DNA of 54,355 nt from CAZUWH01 sp964624075 (GCA_964624075.1 CAZUWH010000017.1:1-54355); one strand, 5' to 3'. Positions 9,098 to 19,775 are shown, counted from the first letter of the stretch. The notes: a model not told the origin generated them from the sequence alone. Translations and numbers: made by a program.

Positions 9098-11217
9098 ATG
9101 GACATTTCCCTGCAAACGGCGATGCTGGGGGCCGTCATGGGCATGACTGTCCTTGCCCTATCCACCATGTGCTTTATGCGCGCACCCAGGTGGCAGTGCC
9201 GGAGCCGCTGGGCTGGTGAACGGTGGGCTTTGCCGTGCAAGGGTCAGGTTTGTGTTGGCCCTTCTGATCCGGGATGCTCTGGGAGGCACAGTAGCTGTCG
9301 CTGTGGCTGAAGCCTGTCATGCCGCCGGCGTCGTGCTTGTCCTCCCCGGAGCCCTGGCCTTTTCCGGACGGCACCGCGGCAAGTGATTCTTTGCGCAGCC
9401 TGGTCGGGACACGTGACCTGCCACTGTTCGGGCTGGCGGCGGTTCCGCTGCTGATGGCAGCCATCGCCTTGATGGATGAGGCCGGACGGCGTCATGGCGG
9501 CCATGACATGGGCCGCGGCAGCCTTCACCCTGGGGAGGCCATTCATGGCCTGGCCGTGCCCGTGCTGCATACCAATCCCATCCTTACCCCGTGGAGCTTC
9601 ATGGCCGCGCAAAGGGTAGCGGTCATCATAGAGATTACGCTGCTGGTCGTGGTCCTGCATAGCCATCGCGTGGTGGTAGAGGCGGAATCTACCCGTGCGG
9701 AACTCTCCCAGCTCCGCTTCCGGGATGCCATTGAAAGCATTTTCAGGGGCGTTCGTTCTGTGGGATGCCCAAGATCATCTGGTAGTCTGCAACAGCCGTT
9801 TCCAGCGTCTTTATGCAGATCCGTTTATCCATATCCGTCCTAGCCTTCCCTGTGCGACACTGTTACGCGAGATGGTGCGGCATGGGTATATGGATGTGGG
9901 ATCCGCGGCGGTCGAGGACTGGATGGTGCAGCGGCTGTGGAATCACCGCCGCTCTACCAGAAGTGTGTGAATCGCCAATAGAAACGATATATGACTGTTG
10001 CAGAGCAATCGGGTTAGCCGTGACGGTCAGGTAGTCAGCATTCTGACAGACATCACGCCCTTGAAGATGCGTGAACGCGAGATCAAGGAAAAATCGAACC
10101 AGCTCAATGGCATTCTGAACAACATGCCACAAGGCGTGGCAGTCTTCGATGCCGGTTTCCATCTGATTACCCGCAACAACCATACCCGGGCGTTATTCGC
10201 GATTCCCGACGATCCGGCCCAGCCCAGGATGCCCTACGAAGATCTGCTTCGTCATCTGCTCTGTAGCGGCTGCTTTAACGCGGCGAGACAGGGGGAAGGT
10301 TTCCTGTACAACCGGGGAACGCCCATCGAATCCCACGTAGACGAGCGAGCCCTGGCCGATGGTACGGTCATCGAAGTGCGTCGTCACGACATGCCAGACG
10401 GCGGCACCATCGCCACCTTTACCAATATCACTGAACGCAAGCGAGTGGAGACGGAACTGCGCGAGGCAAAGGAGGCTGCCGAACGGACCAACCGGGCTTA
10501 AGGCGGCCTTCCTGGCGGCTGTTTTCGCATGAAAACCACGTACGCCCCTGAACGGCCATCCTTGGCTTCTCAGAGGTCATGCTCGCCGGGCTGTTCAGTC
10601 CTTTGGACAACGCGCACTACCAGAGCTATGCGCGGGATATCCATGACAGCGGCATCCATCTGCACGACCTCATCAACGAGATATCCTCGACATGTCCAAG
10701 GCCAAGGCCGGTCGGATCGAGATGGAAGAAGCGGCTGTCGATGTCGCTGACGTGGTCGACTGGGCCATGAAAATGGTCCGCAAGCGGGCTGACAATGCCG
10801 CTATCTCCCTGGCCATGACAGTGCCTTCCGGTTTGCCGCGCCTTTGTGCCGATGAGCGGCGATGCGTCAGATTCTGCTCAACCTCTTGTCCAATGCGGTC
10901 AGGTTCACTGAAGATGGTGGCCAAGTGATGGTAGCTGTGCGTATGGAGGCGGAAGGGAACGACATCCCGGGGGCCTTCGTCATCCACCGTGACCAACACG
11001 GGGATCTGGATCGAACCCCACGATCTTGCCAAGGCTATGGAACCCTTTTCGCAGGTGGACAGCCGGCTCGCCCGCAAATATGAAGGGACCGGCCTGGGTC
11101 TGCCGCTGACCAAGGCTTTGGTTGAATTGCATGGCGGAACACTTGGCCTTGACAGCACCTTCGGTGTCTGTACCGTCGTCGCAGTCCGCCTGCCACCCGG
11201 AAAAGGTGGTTGTCTAG
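9098..11217 (+). pseudogene. membrane-bound PAS sensor histidine kinase, inactivated
   Basis: The remains of one long sensor kinase, read in successive frames. An N-terminal multi-helix membrane region (MDISLQTAMLGAVMGMTVLA, later VAVAVAEACHAAGVVLVL) is followed by a first PAS domain (VLWDAQDHLVVCNSRFQRLY). The PAS linker reads ILTDITPLKMRE. A second PAS domain (LNNMPQGVAVFDAGFHLITR) ends in TNITERKRVETEL and a coiled coil. The HisKA region near 10530-10690 is badly damaged: the His motif reads as KPRTPLNG after a stop. The HATPase domain survives in pieces (QILLNLLSNAVRFTEDGG, TNTGIWIE, GTGLGLPLTKALVELHGG). There are at least seven lesions. It lies 40 bases after the apt relic. The signal it sensed is unknown. 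Confidence 0.88.
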
Positions 11218-11555
11218 CTACAGATGACCATAGAATAAACCAGAACCCATGATACCATACACGAAAAGATAGAAAGAAGAAAGGCGCGCCTGCCGGCCCT
11301 TCCTTATTGTATGACCGATTGCCCGAAAAGGCTCCCGCCTCCATATCAATCCGCATTAATCCATGCTAGAACCCATGCTAAGGTGGTATGCCTGTGCTGC
11401 TATGGCGAAGAAATGCCGTTTGCAGAAGGGAGCGTGGCCGATACCATCGAGCATAAATCGTGCTTTATGTTCGGAAGTCAACCACAGTGGTGGTGGATGG
11501 GCAGCTTTGTGAACCAAGGCGAGTAGAGGGTGCCGCCCAGGCGATTTAAGGAGAG

Positions 11556-11577
11556 CCTTGATCGGTTGTGATCAAGG
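11556..11577. promoter_or_regulatory. 22-bp inverted repeat, possible operator
   Basis: Perfect 8-bp arms CCTTGATC and GATCAAGG are separated by 6 bases. The site lies 30 bases before the GTG at 11608. The half-sites resemble TTGAT/ATCAA of FNR-type boxes, but the spacer is 8 rather than 4 bases, so an FNR site is not supported. Confidence 0.35.
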
Positions 11578-11607
11578 TTCACAGATCATGACAGGAGACA
11601 GGGAATA

Positions 11608-13054
11608 GTGGCGAGCCCGCCGATGGTCTTTATGGCCGTGCTGACTATGGCTTTAGCGGTGCGCATCAATGCAGTGGAGGCCGAGGCCGAGCATGTGGCC
11701 CCCTATCGTTGGGCGTTGCCAGTCACCCCGACACCTGGAGAAACGCCCGCCAGAGCGGCGGACGTACGATGGCGTTCCAATAATGCAGGAATGGCTTTCA
11801 AGCCTGGCCTAGTTCAGGAACGGAGGGGGCAGAGCGAATCCTTTCATGCCAGGGTCAACCGACCCTGGGAGCCTGCCGAAGCGTCGGTCTCTCCGCCGGA
11901 GAGAGAACCCCACCTGGCCGAAATTCTTGCGACCACCCTGCCCCCGCTACCCTTCCTGGCAGGCAAAGGGAACAGGCGCAGTCATGCCTTTGTCCCTCAT
12001 GACCCTGCGCGCTACATGGCGAGGGAAGGGAAATTGCCTCCTGCCTATTCCGCTGACCATCGGCTCGCGAGTTCCCGATCCGTCATCCCCTCTCGTGTCA
12101 CCGGACAGCGGTTTCGGAACTCGTGCTATCATGATGCCGCCGCTTTTTATCCCCCCGTCTTTCTCATTCCCTCAGGCGTTCCCTGATCGGTTCAGAAAGT
12201 GGTCCCAGGAGCCGCGGTTCCAGTGGCCACGGCACGGGTGGGTCCACACCATGCGTGGTCAGGCTGGACGTTCCTTCGAACGGCGTCCCGTCCAACTCCC
12301 CGTCTTCGGCTGGACTGCTGAGCGGGTATGGCCAAGTGCCGTCACGCTTCCCGCCTTGCCTCCGGCCACCTTTTCGCAAGGAGGACAGGACGCCGGCTGG
12401 CCGCGGGGCCCCTCTTTCATGTCTTCTCCGCAGGGCCCCTCTGGGGAGCACCGCCTGTCATGCCGTCCCAGGCGCCCTTTGGCTGGTGGTCGGAGAGATC
12501 ATTGCGTCCGAGGGGGGAGACGCAGGCGGAATATTTTGCGCCATCGCCGTGGCCGCGGGTGTGGATTGCTCCACCGTTGCCGATGCCGCAGCCACCTGGC
12601 TTGAACAGGCAGCCATTGATGGCCTCTCCTTCCTTTCCGCCTTTGGCCGCCCGGGTTGTCTCGTGGTGGGCCTCGTGACGGCAGGCGCGACTTTACCAGG
12701 CATGAAAAGGAGACGGCTTTCCCCCTTCCAGAACCGCTTTCAGACGCTGACTTGCCAGGAGGTGACTTCAGAGACGATGCGTGGCCACCGGTGACAACTC
12801 TTGATGTTCCCGTGGCCATGGCACCTTTTGCACTTCTGCCACCCGTTACTGTCACGGGATACCGTTCCCCGCCTGTCCATCTGCGTGAACCAGTGCCAGT
12901 CACCACCGGGGTCCCTACACCCGGTCATGGCGGCCGCCCCGGGCGGCGTTGCAAACCCGCCATGGCTACTGGAATCAGGCCTAGCCACGACCACGTGAAC
13001 CGCATAGGTTTGTTGCATTGTCCACCGCTCCTCCCCTGCCAGGCGCCAGACTAG
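11608..13054 (+). pseudogene. possible decayed Pro-rich exported protein
   Basis: A low-confidence call. A GTG at 11608 follows AGGAGACAGGG and opens a 192-codon frame beginning with a hydrophobic leader (MVFMAVLTMALAVRINAVEA) that resembles a signal peptide. After it stops at 12186, neighbouring plus-strand frames continue with similar composition, rich in Pro, Trp, Arg and Phe. Examples are FRKWSQEPRFQWPRHGW at about 12190-12240, then WPRVWIAPPLPMPQPPG, and FRDDAWPPVTTLDVPVAMAP up to 13054. This is consistent with one frameshifted gene for a secreted or envelope protein, but no domain is recognisable. It could also be non-coding DNA with chance open frames. Confidence 0.3.
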
Positions 13055-13109
13055 CGGCATGGTCGCCTTTCTGAGCGCGCGGAATGCCCTTCAGAGGGCG
13101 TCGGGAGTT

Positions 13110-13210
13110 TTTTCGGGGACGGGGTCCGTTGGGAGGGGATTCGGGGAAGGGAGGAGCATGCGGTCTTTCCGTCTGGAACGGCAAGCCTTCCCCTGTGATG
13201 GGGGAGGGCC
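13110..13210 (+). repeat. internal fragment of the CAGC element family
   Basis: This stretch (GGGACGGGGTCCGTTGGGAG, then GGAGGAGCATGCGGTCTTTCCGTCTGG) matches the interior of the complete element at 53445-53907 around 53577-53650. Neither terminal repeat is present. Confidence 0.55.
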
Positions 13211-13379
13211 TGGCCGTCGGAACATATACCTTTACCCGACTGTCCTACACCCGGTATAAGGCGGTTGTACCTGGGTGCGATTGCCCTGGAAAAAGGGACT
13301 TGCCTGGGGATGTGGTGTCTGCTAGAAGAGCTGTGTAAGCGCCTCATGAATCGAGAGGAGTGAGAGAGATTCCGTTTGC

Positions 13380-13456
13380 GGGGGTGTAGCTCAGTCGGTT
13401 AGAGTGCCGGCCTGTCACGCCGGAGGTCACGGGTTCGAGCCCCGTCACTCCCGCCA
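13380..13456 (+). tRNA. tRNA-Asp (GUC)
   Basis: A 77-nt tRNA that folds fully. The acceptor stem is GGGGGTG with CACTCCC (one G-T pair). The D arm contains GCTCAGTCGGTTAGAG. The anticodon arm CCGGC-CTGTCAC-GCCGG carries GTC. The T arm ACGGG-TTCGAGC-CCCGT is perfect. Discriminator G73, an Asp identity element, and an encoded CCA end follow. No integrase or duplicated 3' end lies beside it, so there is no sign that it serves as an attachment site. Confidence 0.96.
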
Positions 13457-13656
13457 CTATCCTTCTCAGAACTTGCTCTACAACCGGGTGTTTCCGGCTC
13501 TTGGATCCGGAGGCGAGGGGGCTTGGTGTCGTGGTAGACCCTCAGGCCGGTCCGTGGTCTTGCCCATTGATAGGAATATCTTCCTTACACGCGGTTGTTC
13601 CGTCCCTCTTTGCCATGACCATTACCGGTGGTAGACTTTGGCTATAGGCTGATGCA

Positions 13657-14100
13657 ATGGACAAGCCTCTTAATATTCTTCAGTTTCAGATTGAAAACAG
13701 ACGCATGACTCAAGACCTGTCCTCGATCGACCTGCTGGCACAGGCTGAAGCGTTTGGTGTACCGCTGACGGTGGCGGTGTTCTTCGGGGTGACAATGATT
13801 GCCCTGGTAGTTGCCGTTCTTGCCTGGTTATTCAGGCTTGTGCGGCAGTTGCAGCGTATCGGTACCCCCATGGGGGATATCCATCGTGACCTGATCTCGT
13901 TCAAGAATGCAGCCAATATGAATCGGGCGATCGACAGCGCTCTGACTGAAATACGGACGTTTGTTTACATGCAATGGGATGGCATTGCGTGCTATCTCAT
14001 GGAAATGAGGGAGGTGCTGGCAAAACGGAAAGCGAGCCCTGCAGCACCCCTTCTTGAACCTCCCGGAGCCGCGCAAGTCCACGAAATCCGAAAAGCTTGA
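13657..14100 (+). CDS. small single-pass membrane protein, unknown
   Basis: I do not recognise this 147-residue protein. It has one strong membrane helix (about residues 37-59: VAVFFGVTMIALVVAVLAWL) followed by a basic/amphipathic stretch (FRLVRQLQRIG) and a soluble C-terminal half (HRDLISFKNAANMNRAIDSAL) that could form a coiled coil, so it is probably an inner-membrane protein with a cytoplasmic tail. The start is uncertain: ATG 13657 or ATG 13705 (MTQDLSSIDL), neither with a strong ribosome-binding site. It stands alone, with tRNA-Asp upstream and an AT-rich gap downstream. Confidence 0.5.
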   Translation: MDKPLNILQFQIENRRMTQDLSSIDLLAQAEAFGVPLTVAVFFGVTMIALVVAVLAWLFRLVRQLQRIGTPMGDIHRDLISFKNAANMNRAIDSALTEIRTFVYMQWDGIACYLMEMREVLAKRKASPAAPLLEPPGAAQVHEIRKA

Positions 14101-14831
14101 AGAAGCTGAAAAAGCAGCCCTCCCTTGAGGTACCGAAATGGTTGCAGGTCAGTCGGACGGTAGCCATCACAGTCCCCGGTCGGGAGGATCTCTCTCCATC
14201 TCCCGTGGAAGGAACCGGAACGGCCGGGGAGTGCGGGGAACGCGGATGAGGCAGGGACCCGGAAACGGCTGATAAGACCGCGGCAGAGGCCGTACGGCTG
14301 ACCCGGTTTCCGGCCAGGAACAGAGGGGGGGCATCAAAGGACAGGCAGAAAAAACGGAGCGCCACCGAAACGAGAGTCGTTTCACAACGTGGCTGCTTTC
14401 CCGCCGGACCCTCCTGCGGCGGCGATGTTACAGCCAACCGGCTGACAGGGGAAGAAGCGAGGGGGAAAGTGTGCTGGCAACAGATGGAAGCATTCCAGAC
14501 TTTTAAGCGGTTACCTGCAAAACAAGGTTTTCTGTCTACGATGACAACTAATCAAGTATCTAATGGAGATGAAAAATGCCTAAAAATTGTGTCAGTTGAA
14601 AACAATCAAGACCTTAGAGACAGCCTAACACACATAGGACATGCAAAAGCTGTTTGATTGTGGTAGAATTCTCAATAATCTTGCTTCAATCATTTGATTG
14701 TGAAGTCTATAAGGGAATATAAGACACCATATACATCGTAATACGATGATAGCAATTTGTTTCAATCTGCATCAGAAGATATTTCATTGCTAAAACACGG
14801 ATTAGGTGTCTGTCATCGTGAAAGGATTGCT
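14101..14831. other. 731-bp gap with AT-rich stretch before the cox operon
   Basis: No convincing gene. The first part (to about 14460) is GC-rich. From about 14510 to 14830 the base composition becomes markedly AT-rich compared with the surroundings, as expected for a promoter/leader region of the following oxidase operon. TTTGATTGTG occurs twice (about 14653 and 14693). A 62-codon open frame at 14469 lacks a good start context and is not called. Confidence 0.5.
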
Positions 14832-15611
14832 ATGACCGTACAATTTGCAACAGCCCGTGCGCCTGCGACGCATACCCATCACTAGGAGGTATCGATTGCT
14901 CCCATAGCGTTAGCGTTTAGCATACTCTTTTTGCCCAAATTAGGATTTTCAGCCTGTCTCGTTTATGACAATATTCTTCTGACGGTGGCGTTTGCTGGAG
15001 TGTGTGTTCCATTGCTGCTATTTTGGATCTCCAAATGGGTTGCAGAAGGGCTGGTCTACCGGCTACTCAAAGTAGGCCTGTCGTCGTCTGCCGGCCTGCC
15101 GATTTCCATTGTTTCTGAAGTCTGCATTTTTCTGGCTCTCTTTGCCACCTACTGAACATTGCGTCTGGGTGCGGATGTCTAGCCGCCGGCCGGCACACCG
15201 GAGATGCCGGCAGTCCTTGCCGCTCCTCATGATCGTGCTGCCGGTCTCCTCGTCAGTGACGATCCATGTTGCTGAGCATAAACTCGATCACAAGGATATC
15301 AGCGGCTTTCACACATGGCTTTTCTATAGATCATCCTGGGGGCCACTTTCCTGGGTTGTACGATCCATGAGTACGGTCATCTGGGGCATCAGAATTTCGT
15401 ACCAGGAGCCAACGCCTTCAGTACGGCATTTTTCAGCATCACCGGGTTTCATGCCTTGCACGTGCTGGTCGGCCTGCTGGCTTTCGTAACGGTACTGGTG
15501 CCAGCCCTGGGCGGATGGACCAATACCTATTTCGTTCAGGCGGCGTCCATTTACTGGCACTTCGTTGACATTATCTGGTTCTTTGTCGTTTCTCAGATTT
15601 ACTTCTGGTGA
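14832..15611 (+). pseudogene. coxC: cytochrome c oxidase subunit III, inactivated
   Basis: The first gene of a dead oxidase operon. ATG 14832 has AAAGGA upstream and encodes MTVQFATARAPATHTHH, then a TAG (14883) where the family has Trp (HHWEVS). Helices continue with SIVSEVCIFLALFATY before TGA 15153 and TAG 15180, the latter at the Trp of VWPPAGTPE. Two frameshifts flank HVAEHKLDHKDISGF. The C-terminal part is well preserved: GATFLGCTIHEYGHLGHQ, TAFFSITGFHALHVLVGLLA and IYWHFVDIIWFFVVSQIYFW. Subunit III is an all-helical inner-membrane subunit that stabilises the catalytic core. The upstream AT-rich region probably held the operon promoter. Confidence 0.93.
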
Positions 15612-15619
15612 GATGACGC

Positions 15620-16457
15620 ATGAAACGGCTGCTCGCCACGGCAGGCATCATCTTCGGGCTTGTCGCCGTCATGGCAACGGCGTCCGCACAGTACAAGCGT
15701 GAGCCGGACTCCGAGATCGATCCATCCCTCTTCCGTATCCGTATCGATGAAATGCGGTATCTGAGGGTGCCGGTGAATCGTTCGCTTGCCCTGCTGGATG
15801 AACTGGGGCAACCATTAATACTGGGAGTAAAAAATGGGCCTGCCTTTGATCGTGGTGCTGTCCTACTACCAGTGTGATGGCACCTGTTCGGTCGTGAACA
15901 ATAATCTGAAGAATCTTGTCGAGGGAACGAGGCGCATGCATCTGGACAAGGATTTCCGGATCGTGACCATCAGTTTCGACAAGAATGATACCGTGGAAAC
16001 GGTCGCGAAGTTCCGTAAGCAGCTTAGTCTGCCGGTGGCATGGGAAAAGGCATGGACCTTTTTCGCTGGCTGCCGATGCCGAGGGAATGAAACGGCTGAC
16101 CGACAGTATCGGCTTTAAGTACTTCTGGTCACCACGTGATCGTACGTTCTTCCATCCCGGCGTGTTCGTGGTGTTATCGCCGACGGGCCGGGTGGTTCGA
16201 TTCCTATACAGTCTGAATGCCGACGCTCTGGACCTTGAGCTGGCCCTGATTGACATCCGCCAGGGCAGGGTCGGAACGCCGGGAGAGATTCTCAACTTCG
16301 CCCTCAGTCTTTGTTACAGATACAACTATTAGAAATAGAGGTACGCGGTCAATATTCCCCTGTTCATTGGCATGGGACACTGCTATTCGGCGTTGTCACA
16401 TTTTCCGTCTCGGTACTGGTCTACCGCAGGCACAGGAGAAAGGAGAGAACTGCATGA
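15620..16457 (+). pseudogene. SCO1/SenC-type copper chaperone, frameshifted
   Basis: Sco proteins deliver copper to the CuA site of cytochrome oxidase. The sequence shows a signal peptide (MKRLLATAGIIFGLVAVMATASA), then a frameshift near 15830. The copper-binding CDGTC motif in SYYQCDGTCSVVNNN follows, then IVTISFDKND. A second shift lies near 16065, followed by FFHPGVFVVLSPTGRV, which keeps the likely copper-ligand His. After a third shift near 16350-16375 a C-terminal membrane helix (LLFGVVTFSVSVLVYRRHRR) ends at 16457, overlapping the coxB start (ATGA). Tight packing with coxC and coxB shows it belonged to the same operon. Confidence 0.9.
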
Positions 16458-17208
16458 AAGGCTTGAAAGAAGTGGAATCATGGGAAAAGGTTCTGCTTGG
16501 CGCGGGGACGTTGTGGACCCCTGGCATGGCCGTGGCCGCAGAGATTGATTCAGCGGCTGGCTGGGATCATTTATGGCTGGAGGTCTTGATCGACATCTCC
16601 GTGATCGGGGCTGTCTTCAGCCTCGCCGCTATCTGGATGCTGTTCAGATACCGCGCCAGGTCACCAAATGATGTGGGCCGGGGGCCGAAACTGTCCAGTA
16701 CACAGGCGGTGGCGTAGGCCCTGGTCCCGGCGGCCATTTTCATGGCCGATGATTTCTTTCTCTCCGCTAAGGGGTGGACTTTGTGGAACGTCTACCGCAA
16801 GGTTCCTGCCAATGCCCTGGAAATCCAGGTAACCGGTCGCATGTGGATATGGGAGTTCGATTATGGCGATGGTGTCGTCATCAGTGCAGCCCCTAACTCG
16901 GATGGGACGGTGAAGGTACCCGCCGATCGGCCGGTGGTGTTGCGCATGATCGGCGAGGATGTGTGGTGCACTCGTTCCTTATGCCGGCGTATCGTGTCAA
17001 GGAGAACGTAATGCCAGGCCGGGTAGCCTACCTGTGGTTCCTGCCGCGGCATGGCACAACGGTTGCAACCTGTACCAAATATTGTGGTGCTGAACACAGC
17101 AATATGAACACCAAGATCGAGGCGATTCCCGAGGCTGAATTCAATGCCTAGCTTGCCAGTCAAAAATGGGCGGCCCGAAATACAACTTCTAGTAACAGAA
17201 AGGCATAA
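16454..17208 (+). pseudogene. coxB: cytochrome c oxidase subunit II, inactivated
   Basis: Subunit II carries the CuA centre that takes electrons from cytochrome c. After the start (MKGLKEVESWEKVLLGAG) come two membrane helices, then TAG 16715 at the Trp position of AxALVPAAIFMADD. The soluble part follows (WNVYRKVPANALEIQVTGR, MWIWEFDYGDG). A one-base insertion near 16963 shifts the frame before HSFLMPAYRVKENVMPGR. The CuA ligands are still readable: TCTKYCGAEHSNM. TAG 17149 replaces the Trp of EFNAxLAS. Two nonsense mutations and one frameshift make it inactive. Confidence 0.93.
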
Positions 17209-17217
17209 GGGGGAGTA

Positions 17218-18823
17218 ATGACAACTGCAACAGTCGGACATCATTCGGAAGGTTCCAACCTGAAGGAATGGATCCTGGCCACCAATCACAAACGGATCGG
17301 CATTCTTTATCTGATTGGTTCCATGCCGCCTTTGTCGTAGCGGGTTTGATGGGGCTGCTGATTCGTCTGGAACAGATGAGCCCGGGGCCGCAGATCGTTA
17401 CGAGTGGCGATCAGTACAATGGCTGGTTATATTTCCATGGTGCAGCCATGATTCTGGCGTTTTTGATTCCGGGCCTCACAGGATTTTTTGCCAACTACTT
17501 CCTGCCGCTGATGATCGGTGCCCAAGACGTCGCGTTTCCCAGCGTCAATGCCTTCAGCGTCTGACTGTTCTAGGTGGCAGTCGTTCTTGCTATGCTATGA
17601 TTTGTAATCAAGGATACACCTGATATCATGTGGACAGGCTATCCCCCTATTTGATTAAGACGACCGGTAACACGGCTTTTTATGTCTTCACCGCTCATCT
17701 TCTTGGCTTTTCTTCGATCCTCGGCGCTGTCAATTTCATGGTGACAGTCATTTATTTGCGGGCGCCCGGAATGGGGTGGAGCCAGCTGAATGTTTTCGTG
17801 TGGACGACAGTGACAGTGTTTGTGATCTAGCTCGTCTTCATCCCTGTGCTGGCGGCAGCCGTGACCATGTTGTTGTTCAACGAGTATCTGAGCACGTATT
17901 TCTTTGATCCCTCCCGGGGCGATGACGTACTATTATATCAAAACCTGTTCTAGTTTTGCCCCCATCCCGCCGTGTACGTGATTCTGTTGTCAGCCGTTGG
18001 TATTCTGTTCGAAATCATTGCCACCATGGGCAAGAATCGCGGCTTCACTTAAAAAGTGTGTATTTACAGAGGGATCTGGTGGGTCGTTCTTCTATCCGGC
18101 GAGGTGTTGGTACACCACCTCTATGTAGCCGGCATGCCCGACTGGCTACGGGTTGGGCAGATGGTGATCACCCTGTTGATCTTCGTTCCCGTCGGCTTGA
18201 TGGTGATGTCGCTGTGGGGGACCCTGTACAAGGCCACCTTCACTCTCAACACGGCCTTGTAGCACGTAGCTGCCTGCCTGCTACTACTGCTGGTCAGTTT
18301 GCTAACCGGCATTCCCCCGGCCGTCACGGTGCTGACCGTAAATCTGTCGGAAACAGCCTTTGTCCATGCCAATTTTCATCTCGTCATAGTGCTACTTGCA
18401 GTCTTTGCTATCTTCGCCTGTATCTATTACTAGTTCCCGAAGATGACCGGTCAGCTTGCCATCGGCAAGCTGACCACATTGAGCTTCTGGCTCAATGTGA
18501 GTGGTGTCAACATCACTTTCTGGCCATTGTTCGTCATGGGTCTTCAGGGCATGCCGCGGCGTTATTTCGACTACGCGCCGTGGCCTGAATTCGCGCCATA
18601 CCATCAGCTGGCGACCATTGGCGCCTTCATTATTGCCGTTGGCATGGCCGTGACGATTGTCAACTGGCTTTACAGTGCTTTCAACGGCAGGAAGGCAGAG
18701 GCCAATCCGTGGCGGTCGCAGTCACTGGAATGGACCCATTGTCTGAACCCGCCCGGGCCGGGCAACTTCCCTGCCGATGTGATCGTGTCACAGGAGCGGT
18801 CACCATACAATTACGCCCGTTGA
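17218..18823 (+). pseudogene. coxA: cytochrome c oxidase subunit I, inactivated
   Basis: The haem-copper catalytic subunit, readable end to end. It starts MTTATVGHHSEGSNLKEWI; frameshifts fall near 17320 and 17645. In-frame stops are at 17562, 17571, 17598, 17828, 17951, 18050, 18260 and 18431, several exactly at expected Trp codons (NLFxF, IYYxFPKMTG). Preserved elements are GWLYFHGAAMI, HPAVYV with a CuB histidine, the HHLYVAGMPDW pair and HANFHLVIV with haem-ligand histidines. The Glu of A1-type enzymes (GHPEVY) is Ala here, as in A2-type oxidases. Good helix conservation combined with many stops suggests fairly recent loss. The order coxC-sco-coxB-coxA on one strand indicates a single operon. 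Confidence 0.94.
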
Positions 18824-19046
18824 CGCGTTTGCCGGTCAACCGAATGGCGGCGAGATCGCTTCCCGGTAGTCTTGCCGCTGTTACCTGGCAGGAAAGCGAA
18901 GATGGTCACGGACCAGAGGAGTCATCACGGAGTAACCGGACACACCCCTCCCCGCGCAACCAGCTTCTTTCCGTCACCCCCACGCAAGCGTTGGTCCATA
19001 TCGGGACGGACGTGTTACAAGGCCACAATATGCTGCGCCGCCCAAC

Positions 19047-19096
19047 CATAGATTCCCGCTCCCCGCTTTCGCGGGGACAAGCTTCGCGGGAATGAC
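19047..19096. repeat. extragenic palindromic repeat, short copy
   Basis: A unit of the form ATAGATTCCCGCTCCCCGC, then TTTCGCGGGGAC, then AAGCTTCGCGGGAATGAC. The outer arms ATTCCCGC and GCGGGAAT are inverted, flanking an inner CCCCGC/GCGGGG hairpin. This is the classic form of proteobacterial REP-like sequences and is related to the copies at 19534 and 27478. Confidence 0.7.
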
Positions 19097-19533
19097 GGAA
19101 GGGGGATGTGAACGGTTACATCACGGAAGCAGGAATCGCCACGACCAACCTGAACAAGTCTCTGCTGGGCAGACATGCCCTGGCCGTTCTGCTTGGCATC
19201 ATGTTAGCATTTACGTCAAGATCTATTTCAATGGTCCGTGAAATATGACTCTGAAAGGCATTCATGCTTGCAAGCCCTTGCGCGCCGCAGGGCGGGCATG
19301 CGGACGCGCGCGAGGAGAGTCCCCCTGCAGGCCGCGCTGACGACTGTTATGCGGTTTCCGGAAAATTCGCGAACAACTCTTTCCCACGCGCCCGGACATC
19401 TCGCCCGCGAGCCGTGGTGGAAGGATACACTCACTCTCCCACGGACTTTCCGTAAATCCTATGAAGTTGTTCAAGTTATTTTTGCCAGGATCCCTGGAGT
19501 TCGTGAACGAGTCCTTCGAATTATTTGCATTTC

Positions 19534-19625
19534 GTCATTCCCGCGAAAGCTTGTTCTCGCGCAGGTGGGGGCAGGAATCCATAGCCTATCGGCACATCAT
19601 GGATGCCCGCGTGCGCGGGCATGAC
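19534..19625. repeat. extragenic palindromic repeat, composite copy
   Basis: The unit starts GTCATTCCCGCGAAAGC and ends GCGCGGGCATGAC, giving inverted outer ends, with TCATGGATGCCCGC inside. It is the near reverse complement of 27478-27564, so the same composite element occurs in both orientations in this window. Confidence 0.75.
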
Positions 19626-19775
19626 AGTTTCTCACAGGGCCCTTCTGAAAGCCCTCCCCCTTGGATCGGGGGAGGGTTTGGGAGGGGGGATGTTCGAATC
19701 CGGAAGAGGATTATTTTGTCCCACGATTTGTATCCCGGCAGAGAGAGCCTCATGCATCCTTGATGCGTCCCCATT

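Noticed and set aside
13380..13456. tRNA-Asp as an integration site of a mobile island
   Set aside because: No integrase gene and no duplicated tRNA 3' end found in the flanking 2 kb by eye.
14469..14657. Small 62-codon frame before the cox operon
   Set aside because: AT-rich leader sequence, weak start context and no resemblance to known small proteins.
14832..18823. Stop-codon recoding (TAG or TGA read as an amino acid)
   Set aside because: Stops replace Trp in the cox genes but Gln and other residues in the acyl-CoA synthetase, both TAG and TGA are affected, and frameshifts occur in the same genes. Intact genes also end normally with TAG and TGA.
19120..19230. Possible ctaG oxidase assembly remnant after coxA
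   Set aside because: One hydrophobic helix (RHALAVLLGIMLAF) in the right position, but no copper motif or further similarity.
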